A stretch of DNA of 64,000 bases from Bufo bufo (GCF_905171765.1 NC_053397.1:111245295-111309294), one strand, 5' to 3'. Positions 53,116 through 63,731 are shown, counted from the stretch's first letter. Notes: generated by a model from the letters alone, not told the origin. A program made the numbers and translations.

Positions 53116-54163
53116 CACTCACCTAAAGAATTATTAGGAACACCTGTTCTATTTCTCATTAATACAATTATCTAGTCAACCAATCACATGGCAGTTGCTT
53201 CAATGCATTTAGGGGGGTGCTCCTGGTCAAGACAATCTCCTGAACTCCAAACTGAATGTCAGAATGGGAAAGAAAGGTGATTTAAGCAATTTTGAGCGTG
53301 GCATGGTTGTTGGTGCCAGACGGGCCCGTCTGAGTATTTCACAATCTGCTCAGTTACTGGGATTTTCACGCACAACCATTTCTAGGGTTTACAAAGAATG
53401 GTGTGAAAAGGGAAAAACATCCAGTATGCGGCAGTCCTGTGGGCAAAAATGCCTTGTGGATGCTAGAGGTCAGAGGAGAATGGGCCGACTGATTCAAGCT
53501 GATAGAAGAGCAACGTTGACTGAAATAACCACTCGTTACAACCGAGGTATGCAGCAAAGCATTTGTGAAGCCACAACACGCACAACCTTGAGGCGGATGG
53601 GCTACAACAGCAGAAGACCCCACCGGGTACCACTCATCTCCACTACAAATAGGAAAAAGAGGCTACAATTTGCACGAGCTCACCAAAATTGGACTGTTGA
53701 AGACTGGAAAAATGTTGCCTGGTCTGATGAGTCTCGATTTTTGTTGAGACATTCAAATGGTAGAGTCCGAGTTTGGCGTAAACAGAATGAGAACATGTAT
53801 CCATCCTCTGATGGCTACTTCCAGCAGGATAATGCACCATGTCACAAAGCTCAAATCATTTCAAATTGGTTTCTTGAACATGACAATGAGTTCACTGTAC
53901 TAAAATGGCCCCCACAGTCACCAGATCTCAACCCAATAGAGTATCTTTGGGATGTGGTGGAATGGGAGCTTCGTGCCCTGGATGTGCATCCCTCAAATCT
54001 CCATCAACTGCAAGATGCTATCCTATCAATATGGGCCAACATTTCTAAAGAATGCTATCAGCACCTTGTTGAATCAATGCCACGTAGAATTAAGGCAGTT
54101 CTGAAGGCAAAAGGGGGTCCAACACCGTATTAGTATGGTGTTCCTAATAATTCTTTAGGTGAG
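53116..54163 (+). mobile_element. Tc1-like element, copy 3 of the 1,050-bp family
   Basis: Same ends as the copies at 26,979 and 29,177; TA at 53,114-53,115 and 54,164-54,165, the latter merging into a (TA)n run. The last bases of the right repeat (TG of GAGTG) are missing or changed. It landed at the junction of the PLE-D arms. Confidence 0.9.
53264..54133 (+). CDS. Tc1-like transposase, internally shortened (289 aa), copy 3
   Basis: Uninterrupted frame. WSDESRFLL (first Asp) and QQDNAPCHKA (second Asp) are kept; the Glu block reads NPIEYLWD (H to Y after the Glu). It has the same missing internal segment between QNENM and YPSSDGYFQQ as the other two copies. It carries the complete DDE residues, so it is the least damaged of the three, but the shared gap probably removes part of the catalytic fold. 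Confidence 0.85.
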   Translation: MGKKGDLSNFERGMVVGARRARLSISQSAQLLGFSRTTISRVYKEWCEKGKTSSMRQSCGQKCLVDARGQRRMGRLIQADRRATLTEITTRYNRGMQQSICEATTRTTLRRMGYNSRRPHRVPLISTTNRKKRLQFARAHQNWTVEDWKNVAWSDESRFLLRHSNGRVRVWRKQNENMYPSSDGYFQQDNAPCHKAQIISNWFLEHDNEFTVLKWPPQSPDLNPIEYLWDVVEWELRALDVHPSNLHQLQDAILSIWANISKECYQHLVESMPRRIKAVLKAKGGPTPY

Positions 54164-54190
<27 letters not shown>

Positions 54191-54194
<4 letters not shown>

Positions 54195-57100
54195 GTGCTA
54201 GTAAGGTGAAGGTTAGTAGTGAAAAAATATACGTGAATTAATAAAAAAAAGTGTGTAGGCGATAAAAATAATAATAATGGAGTCTGCTGTTGTGAAAAAT
54301 GTAATAATTAAAGAATAGAAAGTGGATTATAAAAGGTGAATAAGTGATAAGGGGGTACAAATTAAGCACCGTCATCTAAATATACTCTCGCAATTACAAT
54401 AGATATATCCAATACTACCCTAGTGATAATGCAAAAAAATATATATATTCAGTTTAACATCGAATAGAGCTGCTGCATTTTTCTTTTTTCTTTTGTTATT
54501 TCTATAAATATATATGTATTCTCCATTTAACCCCCTCCTTGCTTGTATTGTCCGTCCTATATGGTTTCATCCCTTTCGTCTCCAACTTTTTATTGATCCA
54601 GATTTTTTAGGATGGTACAAAATATATATATCCATACATATTTGACAACCGAAATACAGAAAATAATGTTAAAATGACAATGTAAAATCATGCATTAAAA
54701 AGGTCAAGAAGATCAACACCACTTGGACCAACAGAGGACATAATCAACACGAGAAAAAAGATGTGGTTAAAGAACTACCCCAAGTATGGTGAAAAACTTA
54801 GGGCCTCATTCAGACCAGATGGCATAACAGTGTTTAATTCGAAGATCCACTTCACTACTTTCTGAGCCAGAACCTTCTTCCAATTACTTTCCCTCCTCCC
54901 TATAAAAACCCTATAAATCTTCCTTACCTTAAGAAGTGAGGCATCACTGTTATGATAGATCTTGAAATGCCGGGGAATAGTTTTCTGGTTCTGGGGGTCC
55001 TCTTCATCCTTTGCCCCCGTAATTCAGAGGACATGTTCTCTTGTCCATAGTATCAAATGTCTTGAAGTCATCCCTACATAAGAAAGATTACAGGGGCAGG
55101 TAGCCACATAAATCACCCCCATTGTTGTGCACGATATTGTGTGGGTGATTTCGTAGATTTTCTGCCCAGTGCAATCTGTGAAGGTGTTTGTTCGTAAGAT
55201 GTTGGGACATGCGACACATTTTCCACAGGGGCGACAGCCCCATTTCGGACCCTTAAAACCAAACAAATTCTCTGTAGTTTTGCCTTTATAATGGCTATGA
55301 ACTAGCATATCTTTCAAGTTCCTTTCCCATCTGAAGGTAAGAGAGGGATGCTGAGGTATAAATAACCCCGCAGGGTATGGTCCATCCGTAATATATTCCA
55401 ATGTTTCTCAAGTATTGAAACAACCTCCTCATGACCAGAGTTATATGATGTGATGAATCTCACCATTTTTCCCCCATCCTTGTGTCTACCTCGATCTTCC
55501 AACAGTTTCTCTCTTTTAGAATGTTTAGCACGCATATATGCTTTCCTTACCGAGCGATCACTATATCCACGGTCTTTAAATCTCTTGGTTAGATCATCAG
55601 CCCGTTTCTCAAAATCATCCTCTCTGGAGCATATTTTTCTCAGTCTAAAAAACTGTCCTATAGGTATACCATCCAGCAGTTTCTTGGGGTGATAGGAGTC
55701 GGCACGGAGGAGACTGTTCACAGCGGTGGGCTTCCGAAACAAGTCTGTGTGTATAAAGCCATCATTATCACATGTAGAGCCACATCCAGAAAATCCATCT
55801 TGGTTCTCCCCATCTTATACGTAAGATGGATATTTATGTTGTTCTCATTAAGAGATGACATGAACTCCTTCAGATCCTCAGTGCTGCCCTGCCAAATCAT
55901 AAGCACATCATCAATATAACGACACCACATGTGGACCTTCTCTATGTGCTTAATCGGGTCAGTTAGAAATATGTTCCTCTCCCACAGCCCCAGGAAAAGA
56001 TTTGCATAAGAGGGCGCACAGGACGCCCCCATTGCGGTTCCCTGGAGCTGTAGGTAGAACGACCCCTAAAAGGTGAAAAAAATTATGCCGCAACGTAAAC
56101 TCAAGCAAATCAAGAAAAAACGAGGCATACTCACTTCGTATATTAAAAGTCATCAAGAAATGTGTTGCAGCCAAGATGCCATCCTCATGACGGATGGATG
56201 TATAGAGTGCTTCAACGTCACACGTGATCAAAAGCATATCCTCATCTAGTTGTAATCCATCTACTTTCCTTAACAGATCACCTGTATCCTTAAGATAAGA
56301 AGGGAGGCTTTCAACCAGTGGTCTAAGGACATGGTCAATCAACTTACTGGCGGCTTCACACATATTGTTGTTACCTGAGACTATCAGACGTCCTTGTGGA
56401 ATTTTTGCATTTTTGTGTATCTTAGGCCACATATAAAACGTTGCTATAGTTGGATCATTGATAAACAAACACTTCTGTTCTTTTGTATTGATTATTCCCA
56501 TATCGACTGCTTTTTGTAGAATCACACCCAGATCATCCTGGAACGCAATTAAAGGGTTGAAAGTCAATTTCCGGTAGCAGTTTGGGTCCCTTAGCTGTCT
56601 AAAGGCCTCCAGCTCATACATATGAGTTGGCCAGAGGACCACATTGCCTCCTTTGTCCGAGGATTTAATTACTATGTTCTCCATTTTGTTAAGTTGTTTC
56701 AGTGCATGACGTTGTCGTCTATTGAGGTAATTGGAAGAAGGTTCTGGCTCAGAAAGAAGTGAAGTGGATCTTCGAATTAAACACTGTTATGCCATCTGGT
56801 CTGAATGAGGCCCTAAGTTTTTCACCATACTTGGGGTAGTTCTTTAACCACATCTTTTTTCTCGTGTTGATTATGTCCTCTGTTGGTCCAAGTGGTGTTG
56901 ATCTTCTTGACCTTTTTAATGCATGATTTTACATTGTGATTTTAACATTATTTTCTGTATTATTAGGTTATTTCGGTTGTCAAATATGTATGGATATATA
57001 TATTTTGTACCATCCTAAAAAATCTGGATCGATAAAAAGTTGGAGACGAAAGGGATGAAACCATATAGGACGGACAATACAAGCAAGGAGGGGGTTAAAT

Positions 57101-57434
57101 GGAGAATACATATATATTTATAGAAATAACAAAAGAAAAAAGAAAAAGGCAGTAGCTCTATTCGATGTTAAACTGAATATATATATATTTTTTTGTACTA
57201 TCACTAGGGTAGTATTGGATATATCTATTGTAATTGCGAGAGTATATTTAGATGACGGTGCTTGATTTGTACCTCCTTATCACTTATTCACCTTTTATAA
57301 TCCACTTTCTATTCTTTAATTATTACATTTTTCACGTCAGCACACTCCTTTATTATTATTTTTATCGCCTACACACTTTTTTATTAATTCACGTATATTT
57401 TTTCACTACTAACCTTCACCTTCCTAGCACCTTT
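54191..57434 (-). mobile_element. PLE-C: Penelope-like element with inverted 3' tail copy
   Basis: The main copy runs on the minus strand from about 56,730 to 54,191 and is 5'-truncated inside the reverse transcriptase. A second, shorter inverted copy of only the last 700 bp (56,735-57,434, plus) is joined to its truncated end. The two arms therefore match from 54,191-54,890 to 56,735-57,434, with small differences. Both outer ends abut (TA)n tracts, probably the target, so a duplication cannot be measured. No hammerhead was seen. Confidence 0.85.
54830..56730 (-). pseudogene. PLE-C reverse transcriptase and GIY-YIG endonuclease, truncated
   Basis: Minus-strand pieces. LNKMENIVIKSSDKGGNVVL (56,690) is followed by ATFYMWPKIHKNAKIPQGR and LLITCDVEALYTSIRHEDG (motif A). 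A frameshift near 56,060 precedes GASCAPSYANLFLGLWERN and WCRYIDDVLMIWQG (motif C, DD; about 55,925). Another shift near 55,740 leads to FRKPTAVNSLLRADSYHP. A third near 55,380 leads to the Cys cluster RPCGKCVACPN and GVIYVATCPCNLSYVGMTSR (GIY-YIG, about 55,120-55,060). The C-terminus ends FELNTVMPSGLNEALSFSP near 54,800. It belongs to a family distinct from PLE-A and PLE-B. Confidence 0.9.
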
Positions 57435-57449
57435 ATATATATATATATA

Positions 57450-58393
57450 CAGTACAGACCAAAAGTTTGGACACACCTTCTCATTCAAAGAGTTTTCTTT
57501 ATTTTCATGACTATGAAAATTGTAGATTCACACTGAAGGCATCAAAACTATGAATTAACACATGTGGAATTATATACATAACAAACAAGTGTGAAACAAC
57601 TGAAAATATGTCATATTCTAGGTTCTTCAAAGTAGCCACCTTTTGCTTTGATTACTGCTTTGCACACTCTTCTCTTGGCATTCTCTTGATGAGCTTCAAG
57701 AGGTAGTCCCCTGAAATGGTTTTCACTTCACAGGTGTGCCCTGTCAGGTTTAAGAAGTGGGATTTCTTGCCTTATAAATGGGGTTGGGACCATCAGTTGC
57801 GTTGAGGAGAAGTCAGGTGGATACACAGCTGATAATCCTACTGAATAGACTGTTAGAATTTGTATTATGGCAAGAAAAAAGCAGCTAAGTAAAGAAAAAC
57901 GAGTGGCCATCATTACTTTAAGAAATGAAGGTCAGTCAGTCAGCCGAAAAATTGGGAAAACTTTGAAAGTAAGGGCTATTTGACCATGAAGGAGAGTGAT
58001 GGGGTGCTGCGCCAGATGACCTGGCCTCCACAGTCACCGGACCTGAACCCAATCGAGATGGTTTGGGGTGAGCTGGACCGCAGAGTGAAGGCAAAAGGGC
58101 CAACAAGTGCTAAGCATCTCTGGGAACTCCTTCAAGACTGTTGGAAGACCATTTCAGGGGACTACCTCTTGAAGCTCATCAAGAGAATGCCAAGAGTGTG
58201 CAAAGCAGTAATCAAAGCAAAAGGTGGCTACTTTGAAGAACCTAGAATATGACATATTTTCAGTTGTTTCACACTTGTTTGTTATGTATATAATTCCACA
58301 TGTGTTAATTCATAGTTTTGATGCCTTCATAGTCATGAAAATAAAGAAAACTCTTTGAATGAGAAGGTGTGTCCAAACTTTTGGTCTGTACTG
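57450..58393. mobile_element. deleted Tc1 derivative, copy 2 (944 bp)
   Basis: Same long inverted repeats and same internal deletion as 28,226-29,164, with TA at 57,448-57,449 and 58,394-58,395. It differs by a handful of bases, including an extra CTTCT near 57,670. It lies between PLE-C and the right arm of PLE-D. Confidence 0.9.
57867..58252 (+). pseudogene. Tc1 transposase remnant, second copy of the fused deletion form
   Basis: Same junction as 28,638-29,023: N-terminal helix-turn-helix piece, stop, then C-terminal SPDLNPIEMVWGELDRR (here with P, where the first copy has S before D). Both catalytic Asp are absent. Confidence 0.85.
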
Positions 58394-58395
58394 TA

Positions 58396-59203
58396 TATAT
58401 ATATATATATATATGAAATTTATATCATTATATATGTGTTTTTATTATTTATTCTTTATTGAAAATTGTGATATATGATGTTTTTATAATCATGGGTGGT
58501 AATATAAATGTAATTAATTATCACATATTTATCTTTGTTTCATCCAGATTGCATATACCTCCCCTTAATAGTAATTTTGTATATGATAGGCTGTGATACA
58601 GGTTTCAAATCGTGCTGCAGAGTTCTTCCTGCGTTCCAGCGTGGAACGCATGATGTGATCACGTTCCGCTGGTCTCGCGTGATTTGCGGCATTTACTCCG
58701 GTATACTAGGATGTTATGTAGGTTTGGGTTTGGAGCCGATGCGTTCCACGGTGGACCGCATGCCGGATATCCGGTCCGGCTAGTGCGATCTTCCGTGGAG
58801 CTCTACTCCTCCACCAACCCCTGTAGGAGGATTATATTAGATTCGGCCATGAACACTTTCTCTATATGTCTCCTTCATCCTCCTCTTTCTCCCTGATGGT
58901 ATGCATGAGTATTGTGAGTGCTGTAGTGTCCGCACACTGACTGAGCCAGAAGTGATCTGGTGCGTTCCAGGGTGGAACGCACCGCACTTCCGGTTTTCGT
59001 CTTTGGGCGTTTGTTTGGATCCCATGTGTCTCCAATTAACCTAATCAGACTATATATGATCAGTGTACACACACCACTATTATCCCTTGAGAAATCGACC
59101 GCGAAACACGTGTCGGGATCTACGACTGTCTTGGTCTGTATATATTTTTACTGCATTTCTCTCCTATATGTGATTTGTATTTTGTGGCACTATGCACTTT
59201 ATA
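58396..59203. repeat. PLE-D right arm, with 420-bp segment missing from the left arm
   Basis: 58,412-58,550 and 58,976-59,203 are the inverse of 52,586-53,110. The stretch between (58,555-58,975) is unique here. It contains three GTTCCA(G/C)GGTGGAACGCA-like palindromes (about 58,633, 58,742 and 58,963) that could fold as hairpins. No gene is recognised. Confidence 0.7.
59081..59120 (+). ncRNA. degenerate hammerhead-like motif, PLE-D right arm
   Basis: Plus-strand counterpart: ATCCC TTGAGAA ATCGACCGC GAAAC ACGTGTC GGGAT. It has the same altered core box as the left arm, so the change predates the inverted arrangement or is a family feature. Confidence 0.45.
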
Positions 59204-60356
59204 ATCAAAATATATAGGACGGCTCTACCTCCTGATTTGGGACGGTCAGGTGCACCTATCTGATGTCGCACTCCAAGCACCGTATAATAATGTAAAAGTA
59301 AAGATGGGCACTCTAATATCCGGAACCACCGGGTGATAAATTTATTCACAATAACGTTAATTCACAATAACATTAATTGCATATAGTAACAATTTCATAA
59401 AATATAGACAATAAATGAATTATCTAAAATAGGCCTACCGCTAAAATCAAACTAAATATCTAATACATATAAATAGCCGCTGTTGAAAAACCATTAGGGA
59501 TAGGATTAATAGTCCGCTGCTGATAAAACAACCTCTGATTGTAATGGTAGAGTACTTTGGATAAATATTCAATAGGCGTCTGCCAATGTTGCTTTTAAGT
59601 GATGTGTCTCACAAGAAAAAATATAAAAACATGTATATATAGTGACAAATCTTAAGAATATAGTCAGAAAAAATATTAGTGATCACTTGGAAATTGTGCA
59701 CAAAAGGAAAAGTCAATTTAAACTGTAGGGTGTTGCTAGTAGGTGATATTCAACGTGAATATAATAGTGATTCCACAACAGCAGCAGATGTCTCTGAATG
59801 TCAGTATTTGCTCCAATAGTAATCACCTTCCGCAGTCAACCATCGATTTAAGCAATAGTAGCTGGTGTAGCGACCAGTAAGTGTCGGTATTTGCGCCAGT
59901 AATGGTCACTTGCCCCAGTCCACTATAGATTCAAGCAACAATATCTGTTTATGATAGTACTCACGCTTGATGCTGTAATCCGGTCTGTAGCGAAACTGTA
60001 AAAGCGGCTTACCTCCTGTGTGAAATGAAGAGGTACCTTGCTCGTGTATCTAGACACTGTGGTCCGCTCTCAGTATTAGTCGCAATTGTCCAGAGCCGTC
60101 CTGGTTCACAGCTTTCGCTCTGTTTGAATCATAGGCAGAGTCTTAGTTCGTCTGCAATGGGCGTTTTCACCCTGCTCCGGACAGCTGATTTAATTATTCC
60201 AGCTGGTTTTCTGCTGTCCGTGAGTTCCCAGAATGTGGCCAGTAGATCTGGTATTTTTCCAATGAAAAAGCGCTTTTTCCTAGATAACAATCATATTATT
60301 GAAAATCTAGTTCTGCCGGTTTTCTGCCAGAGTTAGTGTCCTATTCGTCCACGCCA

Positions 60357-60395
60357 GACGCGTTTCGAAGGTTGGGCTACCTTCTTCCTCAGCCA
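60357..60395 (-). ncRNA. mirror-image hammerhead core at the PLE-E centre (minus strand)
   Basis: CTGAGGA at 60,392-60,386 and GAAACGCGTC ending at 60,357 are complete, with the same stem II. The three central bases (CCA on plus) read TGG on this strand, so stem I does not pair as it does on the plus strand. It is probably inactive or weaker. Confidence 0.5.
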
Positions 60396-60436
60396 CTGAG
60401 GAAGAAGGTAGCCCAACCTTCGAAACGCGTCTGGCG
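60392..60436 (+). ncRNA. hammerhead ribozyme at the PLE-E centre (plus strand)
   Basis: Stem I GCCA/TGGC (60,392-60,395 with 60,432-60,435), CTGAGGA (60,396-60,402; the fifth base of this box is free in the family), stem II GAAGG/CCTTC (60,404-60,408 with 60,417-60,421), GAAA (60,422-60,425), ACGCGT and GTC ending 60,431. All required parts are present. Confidence 0.7.
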
Positions 60437-61689
60437 TGGACGGATAGGACACTAACTCTGGCAGAAAACCGGCAGAACTAGATTTTCAATAATATGATTG
60501 TTATCTAGGAAAAAGCGCTTTTTCATTGGAAAAATACCAGATCTACTGGCCACAGTCTGGGAACTCACGGACAGCAGAAAACCAGCTGGAATAATTAAAT
60601 CAGCTGTCCGGAGCAGGGTGAAAACGCCCATTGCAGACGAACTAAGACTCTGCCTATGATTCAAACAGAGCGAAAGCTGTGAACCAGGACGGCTCTGGAC
60701 AATTGCGACTAATACTGAGAGTGGACCACTGTTTCTAGATACACGAGCAAGGTACCTCTTCATTTCACACAGGAGGTAAGCCGCTTTTACAGTTTCGCTA
60801 CAGACCGGATTACAGCATCAAGCATGAGTACTATCATAAACAGATATTGTTGCTTGAATCTATAGTGGACTGGGGCAAGTGACCATTACTGGCGCAAATA
60901 CCGACACTTACTGGTCGCTACACCAGCTACTATTGCTTAAATCGATGGTTGACTGCGGAAGGTGATTACTATTGGAGCAAATACTGACATTCAGAGACAT
61001 CTGCTGCTGTTGTGGAATCACTATTATATTCACGTTGAATATCACCTACTAGCAACACCCTACAGTTTAAATTGACTTTTCCTTTTGTGCACAATTTCCA
61101 AGTGATCACTAATATTTTTTCTGACTATATTCTTAAGATTTGTCACTATATATACATCTTTTTATATTTTTTCTTGTGAGACACATCACTTAAAAGCAAC
61201 ATTGGCAGACGCCTATTGAATATTTATCCAAAGTACTCTACCATTACAATCAGAGGTTGTTTTATCAGCAGCGGACTATTAATCCTATCCCTAATGGTTT
61301 TTCAACAGCGGCTATTTATATGTATTAGATATTTAGTTAGATTTTAGCGGTAGGCCTATTTTAGATAATTCATTTATTGTCTATATTTTATGAAATTGTT
61401 ACTATATGCAATTAATGTTATTGTGAATTAACGTTATTGTGAATAAATTTATCACCCGGTGGTTCCGGATATTAGAGTGCCCATCTTTACTTTTACACTA
61501 TGCACTTTATATACTGATTGAAGGCTGTGATTTATTTTTAATCATAGCCTGGAAGATATACTGCTAGTTATATGTATTATAAATGAAAGATCTGTGGATA
61601 TCAATCCTGTGTGACTAATGCTGCTAATATATATGAATTTCTATGTTTTAAACAAGTGCATGTCCAATAAAAATGTGTGATTCTATATT

Positions 61690-62420
61690 AAGTGTTAAAT
61701 TCAAGTTTAATATATACAGCTTTCATATTCTATTACCAAAAAAATGACTTTTTGGCAATCTACAACATCTGTATTAGTCAGTGTGCAATTTAAGGTAGAA
61801 ATACACCCATCATTTTCTGGGGTTTGAAAAACACACATTTTTTTTCTCCAAAAAACTGTATTTTCCAGATCTGCAAGTGTTAATTTCAAGTTTAATATAT
61901 ACAGCTTTCATATTCTGTTACCAAAAAAAGACTTTTTTGGCAATCTACAACATCCGAATTAGTCAGTGTGCAATTTAAGGTAGAAATACACCCATCATTT
62001 TCTGGGGTTTGAAAAAAACACTTTTTTCCCCCCAAAAAACAGTATTTTCCAGATCTGCAAGTGTTAAATTCAAGTTTAATATATACAGCATTTATATTCT
62101 GTTACCAAAAAAAGACTTTTTTTGGCAATATACAACGTCTATATTAGTCAGTGTGCAATTTAAGGTAGAAATACACCCATCATTTTCTGGGGTTTGAAAA
62201 ACACACTTTGTTTTTCAAGAAACAGTATTTTCCAGATCTGCAAGTGTTAAATTCAAGTTTAATATATACAGCTTTCATATTCTGTTACCGAAAAAAGACT
62301 TTTTTTGCAATCTACAACATCTGGATTAGTCAGTGTGCAATTTAAGGTAGAAATACACCCATCATTTTCTGGGGTTTGAAAAACAATTTTTTTTGACAAA
62401 AAACACTATTTTCAGGCCTT
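61690..62420. repeat. 185-bp tandem array of hAT-3, right part
   Basis: Four more units, with GTGTTAA at about 61,692, 61,877, 62,063 and 62,244 (period 181-186 bp). The first 15 bases, AAGTGTTAAATTCAA, are the target duplication of PLE-D. Confidence 0.85.
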
Positions 62421-62599
62421 GCAGCATCAGCACGTGTAAAATTACAGGCTTATATACTACTGTAAAATTCAGTTGTTAAACAAACACTCGTTTGGACACA
62501 AAAAATTTAGTTGCCAGCCTTCAATGCAGATGTCATTGTGAGACACACCCTTAATATATTTGGGTTACATTCTGAGATTTTAAATACCGCCATTTGGTG

Positions 62600-63725
62600 C
62601 ACCAATATTGAATTCAGGCCTACACTGGTTCAGGCCCTGTGAGATACACCCTCTAAATACAGGGGTTTGAATTAGGGATTTGAAATACAGTCATTTGAAA
62701 TACAGCGATTTTGTGCAAAGATATATTTACTTCAGGCCTACAGTGGTTCAGACCGTGCGAGATACCCCCCTACATACAGGGGTTTGAATCAGGCATTTGA
62801 AATACAGCCATTTGAAATACAGCCTTTTTGTGCAAAGATATATTTACTTCAGGCCTACACTGATTCAGGGCGTGTGTGATACCCCCTACATACAGGGGTT
62901 TGATTCAGCCATTTGAAGTACAACTATTTGAAATACAGCAATTTGAAATACAGACATTTTTTGCAAAGATATATTTACTTCAGGCCTACACTGGTCAGGA
63001 CGTGTGAAATACCCCCTCTACATACAGGGGTTTGAATCAGGCATTTGAAATACAGCCATTTGAAATACAGCCATTTTGTGCAAAGATATATTTACTTCAG
63101 GCCTACACTGGTTCAGACCGTGTGAGATACCCCCTACATACAGGGGTTTAAATCAGGCATTTGAAATACAGCCATTTGAAATACAGCCATTTTGTGCAAA
63201 GATATATTTACTTCAGGCCTACACTGATTCAGGGCGTGTGTGATCCCCCCTATACATACAGTAGTTTGATTCAGCCATTTGAAATACCGCCATTTGAAAT
63301 ACAGCCATTTTATGCAAAGATATATTTACTTCAGGCCTACACTGAATCAGGGCGTATGTGATCCCCCCTATACATACAGTGGTTTGATTCAGCCATTTGA
63401 AATACAGCCATTTGAAATACAGCCATTTTGTGCAAAGATATATTTACTTCAGGCCTATATTGATTCAGGGCGTGTGTGATCCCCCCTATACATACAGGGG
63501 TTTGATTCAGCCATTTAAAATACAGCCATTTGAAATACAGCCATTTTGTGCAAAGATATATTTACTTCAGGCCTACACTGATTCAGAGGGTGTGATCCCC
63601 CCTATACATACAGGGGTTTGATTCAGCCATTTGAAATACAGCCATTTGAAATACAGCCATTTTGTGCAAATAAATCTTTAATTCAGGCCTACACGGATTC
63701 AGGGCGTGTGTGATCTCCCCTATAC
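62600..63725. repeat. 118-bp tandem array of hAT-3
   Basis: Nine to ten units with CATTTGAAATACAGCCATTT, GCAAAGATATATTTACTTCA, GGCCTACACTGATTCAGG and a C-run plus ATACATACAGGGG. GATATATTT starts near 62,720, 62,837, 62,968, 63,084, 63,201, 63,319, 63,437 and 63,554. Units of 118 bp shift the frame each time; the repeated peptides it encodes are not a gene. Confidence 0.9.
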
Positions 63726-63731
63726 ATACAG

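Larger units (their letters stand above)
59204..61495. mobile_element. PLE-E: 2.3-kb palindrome with hammerhead cores at the centre
   Basis: Flanked by the exact 16-bp duplication CACTATGCACTTTATA (59,188-59,203 and 61,496-61,511). An unshared tail of 87 bp (59,204-59,290) is followed by a left arm (59,291-60,393) and a right arm (60,395-61,495) that are nearly perfect complements. The symmetry centre is at 60,394. Each arm begins at the centre with a hammerhead core. A 103-codon frame occurs in both arms (60,025-60,336 plus, 60,763-60,452 minus) without a recognisable domain. Non-autonomous; inserted in PLE-D. Confidence 0.85.
52507..61689. mobile_element. PLE-D: non-coding inverted-repeat element with 15-bp target duplication
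   Basis: Flanked by AAGTGTTAAATTCAA at 52,492-52,506 and 61,690-61,704. The left arm (52,586-53,115) is inverted relative to the right arm (58,396-59,203 plus 61,496-61,689). About 80 bp at the left end (52,507-52,585) have no partner. The right arm has an extra 420 bp (58,555-58,975) lost from the left. Each arm holds a degenerate hammerhead-like motif. The arm junction was hit by the Tc1 copy at 53,116, PLE-C and a deleted Tc1; PLE-E sits in the right arm. No protein of its own. Confidence 0.75.
51633..63731 (+). mobile_element. hAT-3: hAT-type element, right end outside or unresolved
   Basis: Starts TAGTGTTGAGCGAACCCGAA, the same terminal pattern as hAT-1 and hAT-2, followed by subterminal palindromes of GTTCGGGTTCG. 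The presumed left duplication is GGTTGTAA (51,625-51,632). A promoter-like segment is at 51,850-51,890. The body consists of two tandem arrays with PLE-D in between; no transposase frame is present within the window. An LTR-like start at 63,732 interrupts or ends it. Confidence 0.65.

Noticed and set aside
60025..60763. 103-codon frame present in both arms of PLE-E
   Set aside because: Duplication comes from the palindrome itself; there is no recognisable motif, so I do not call it a gene.
63161..63621. Three overlapping open frames with repeated peptide (KYSHLKYSHF...)
   Set aside because: They are produced by the 118-bp tandem array; the unit length is not a multiple of three and the frames move from unit to unit.
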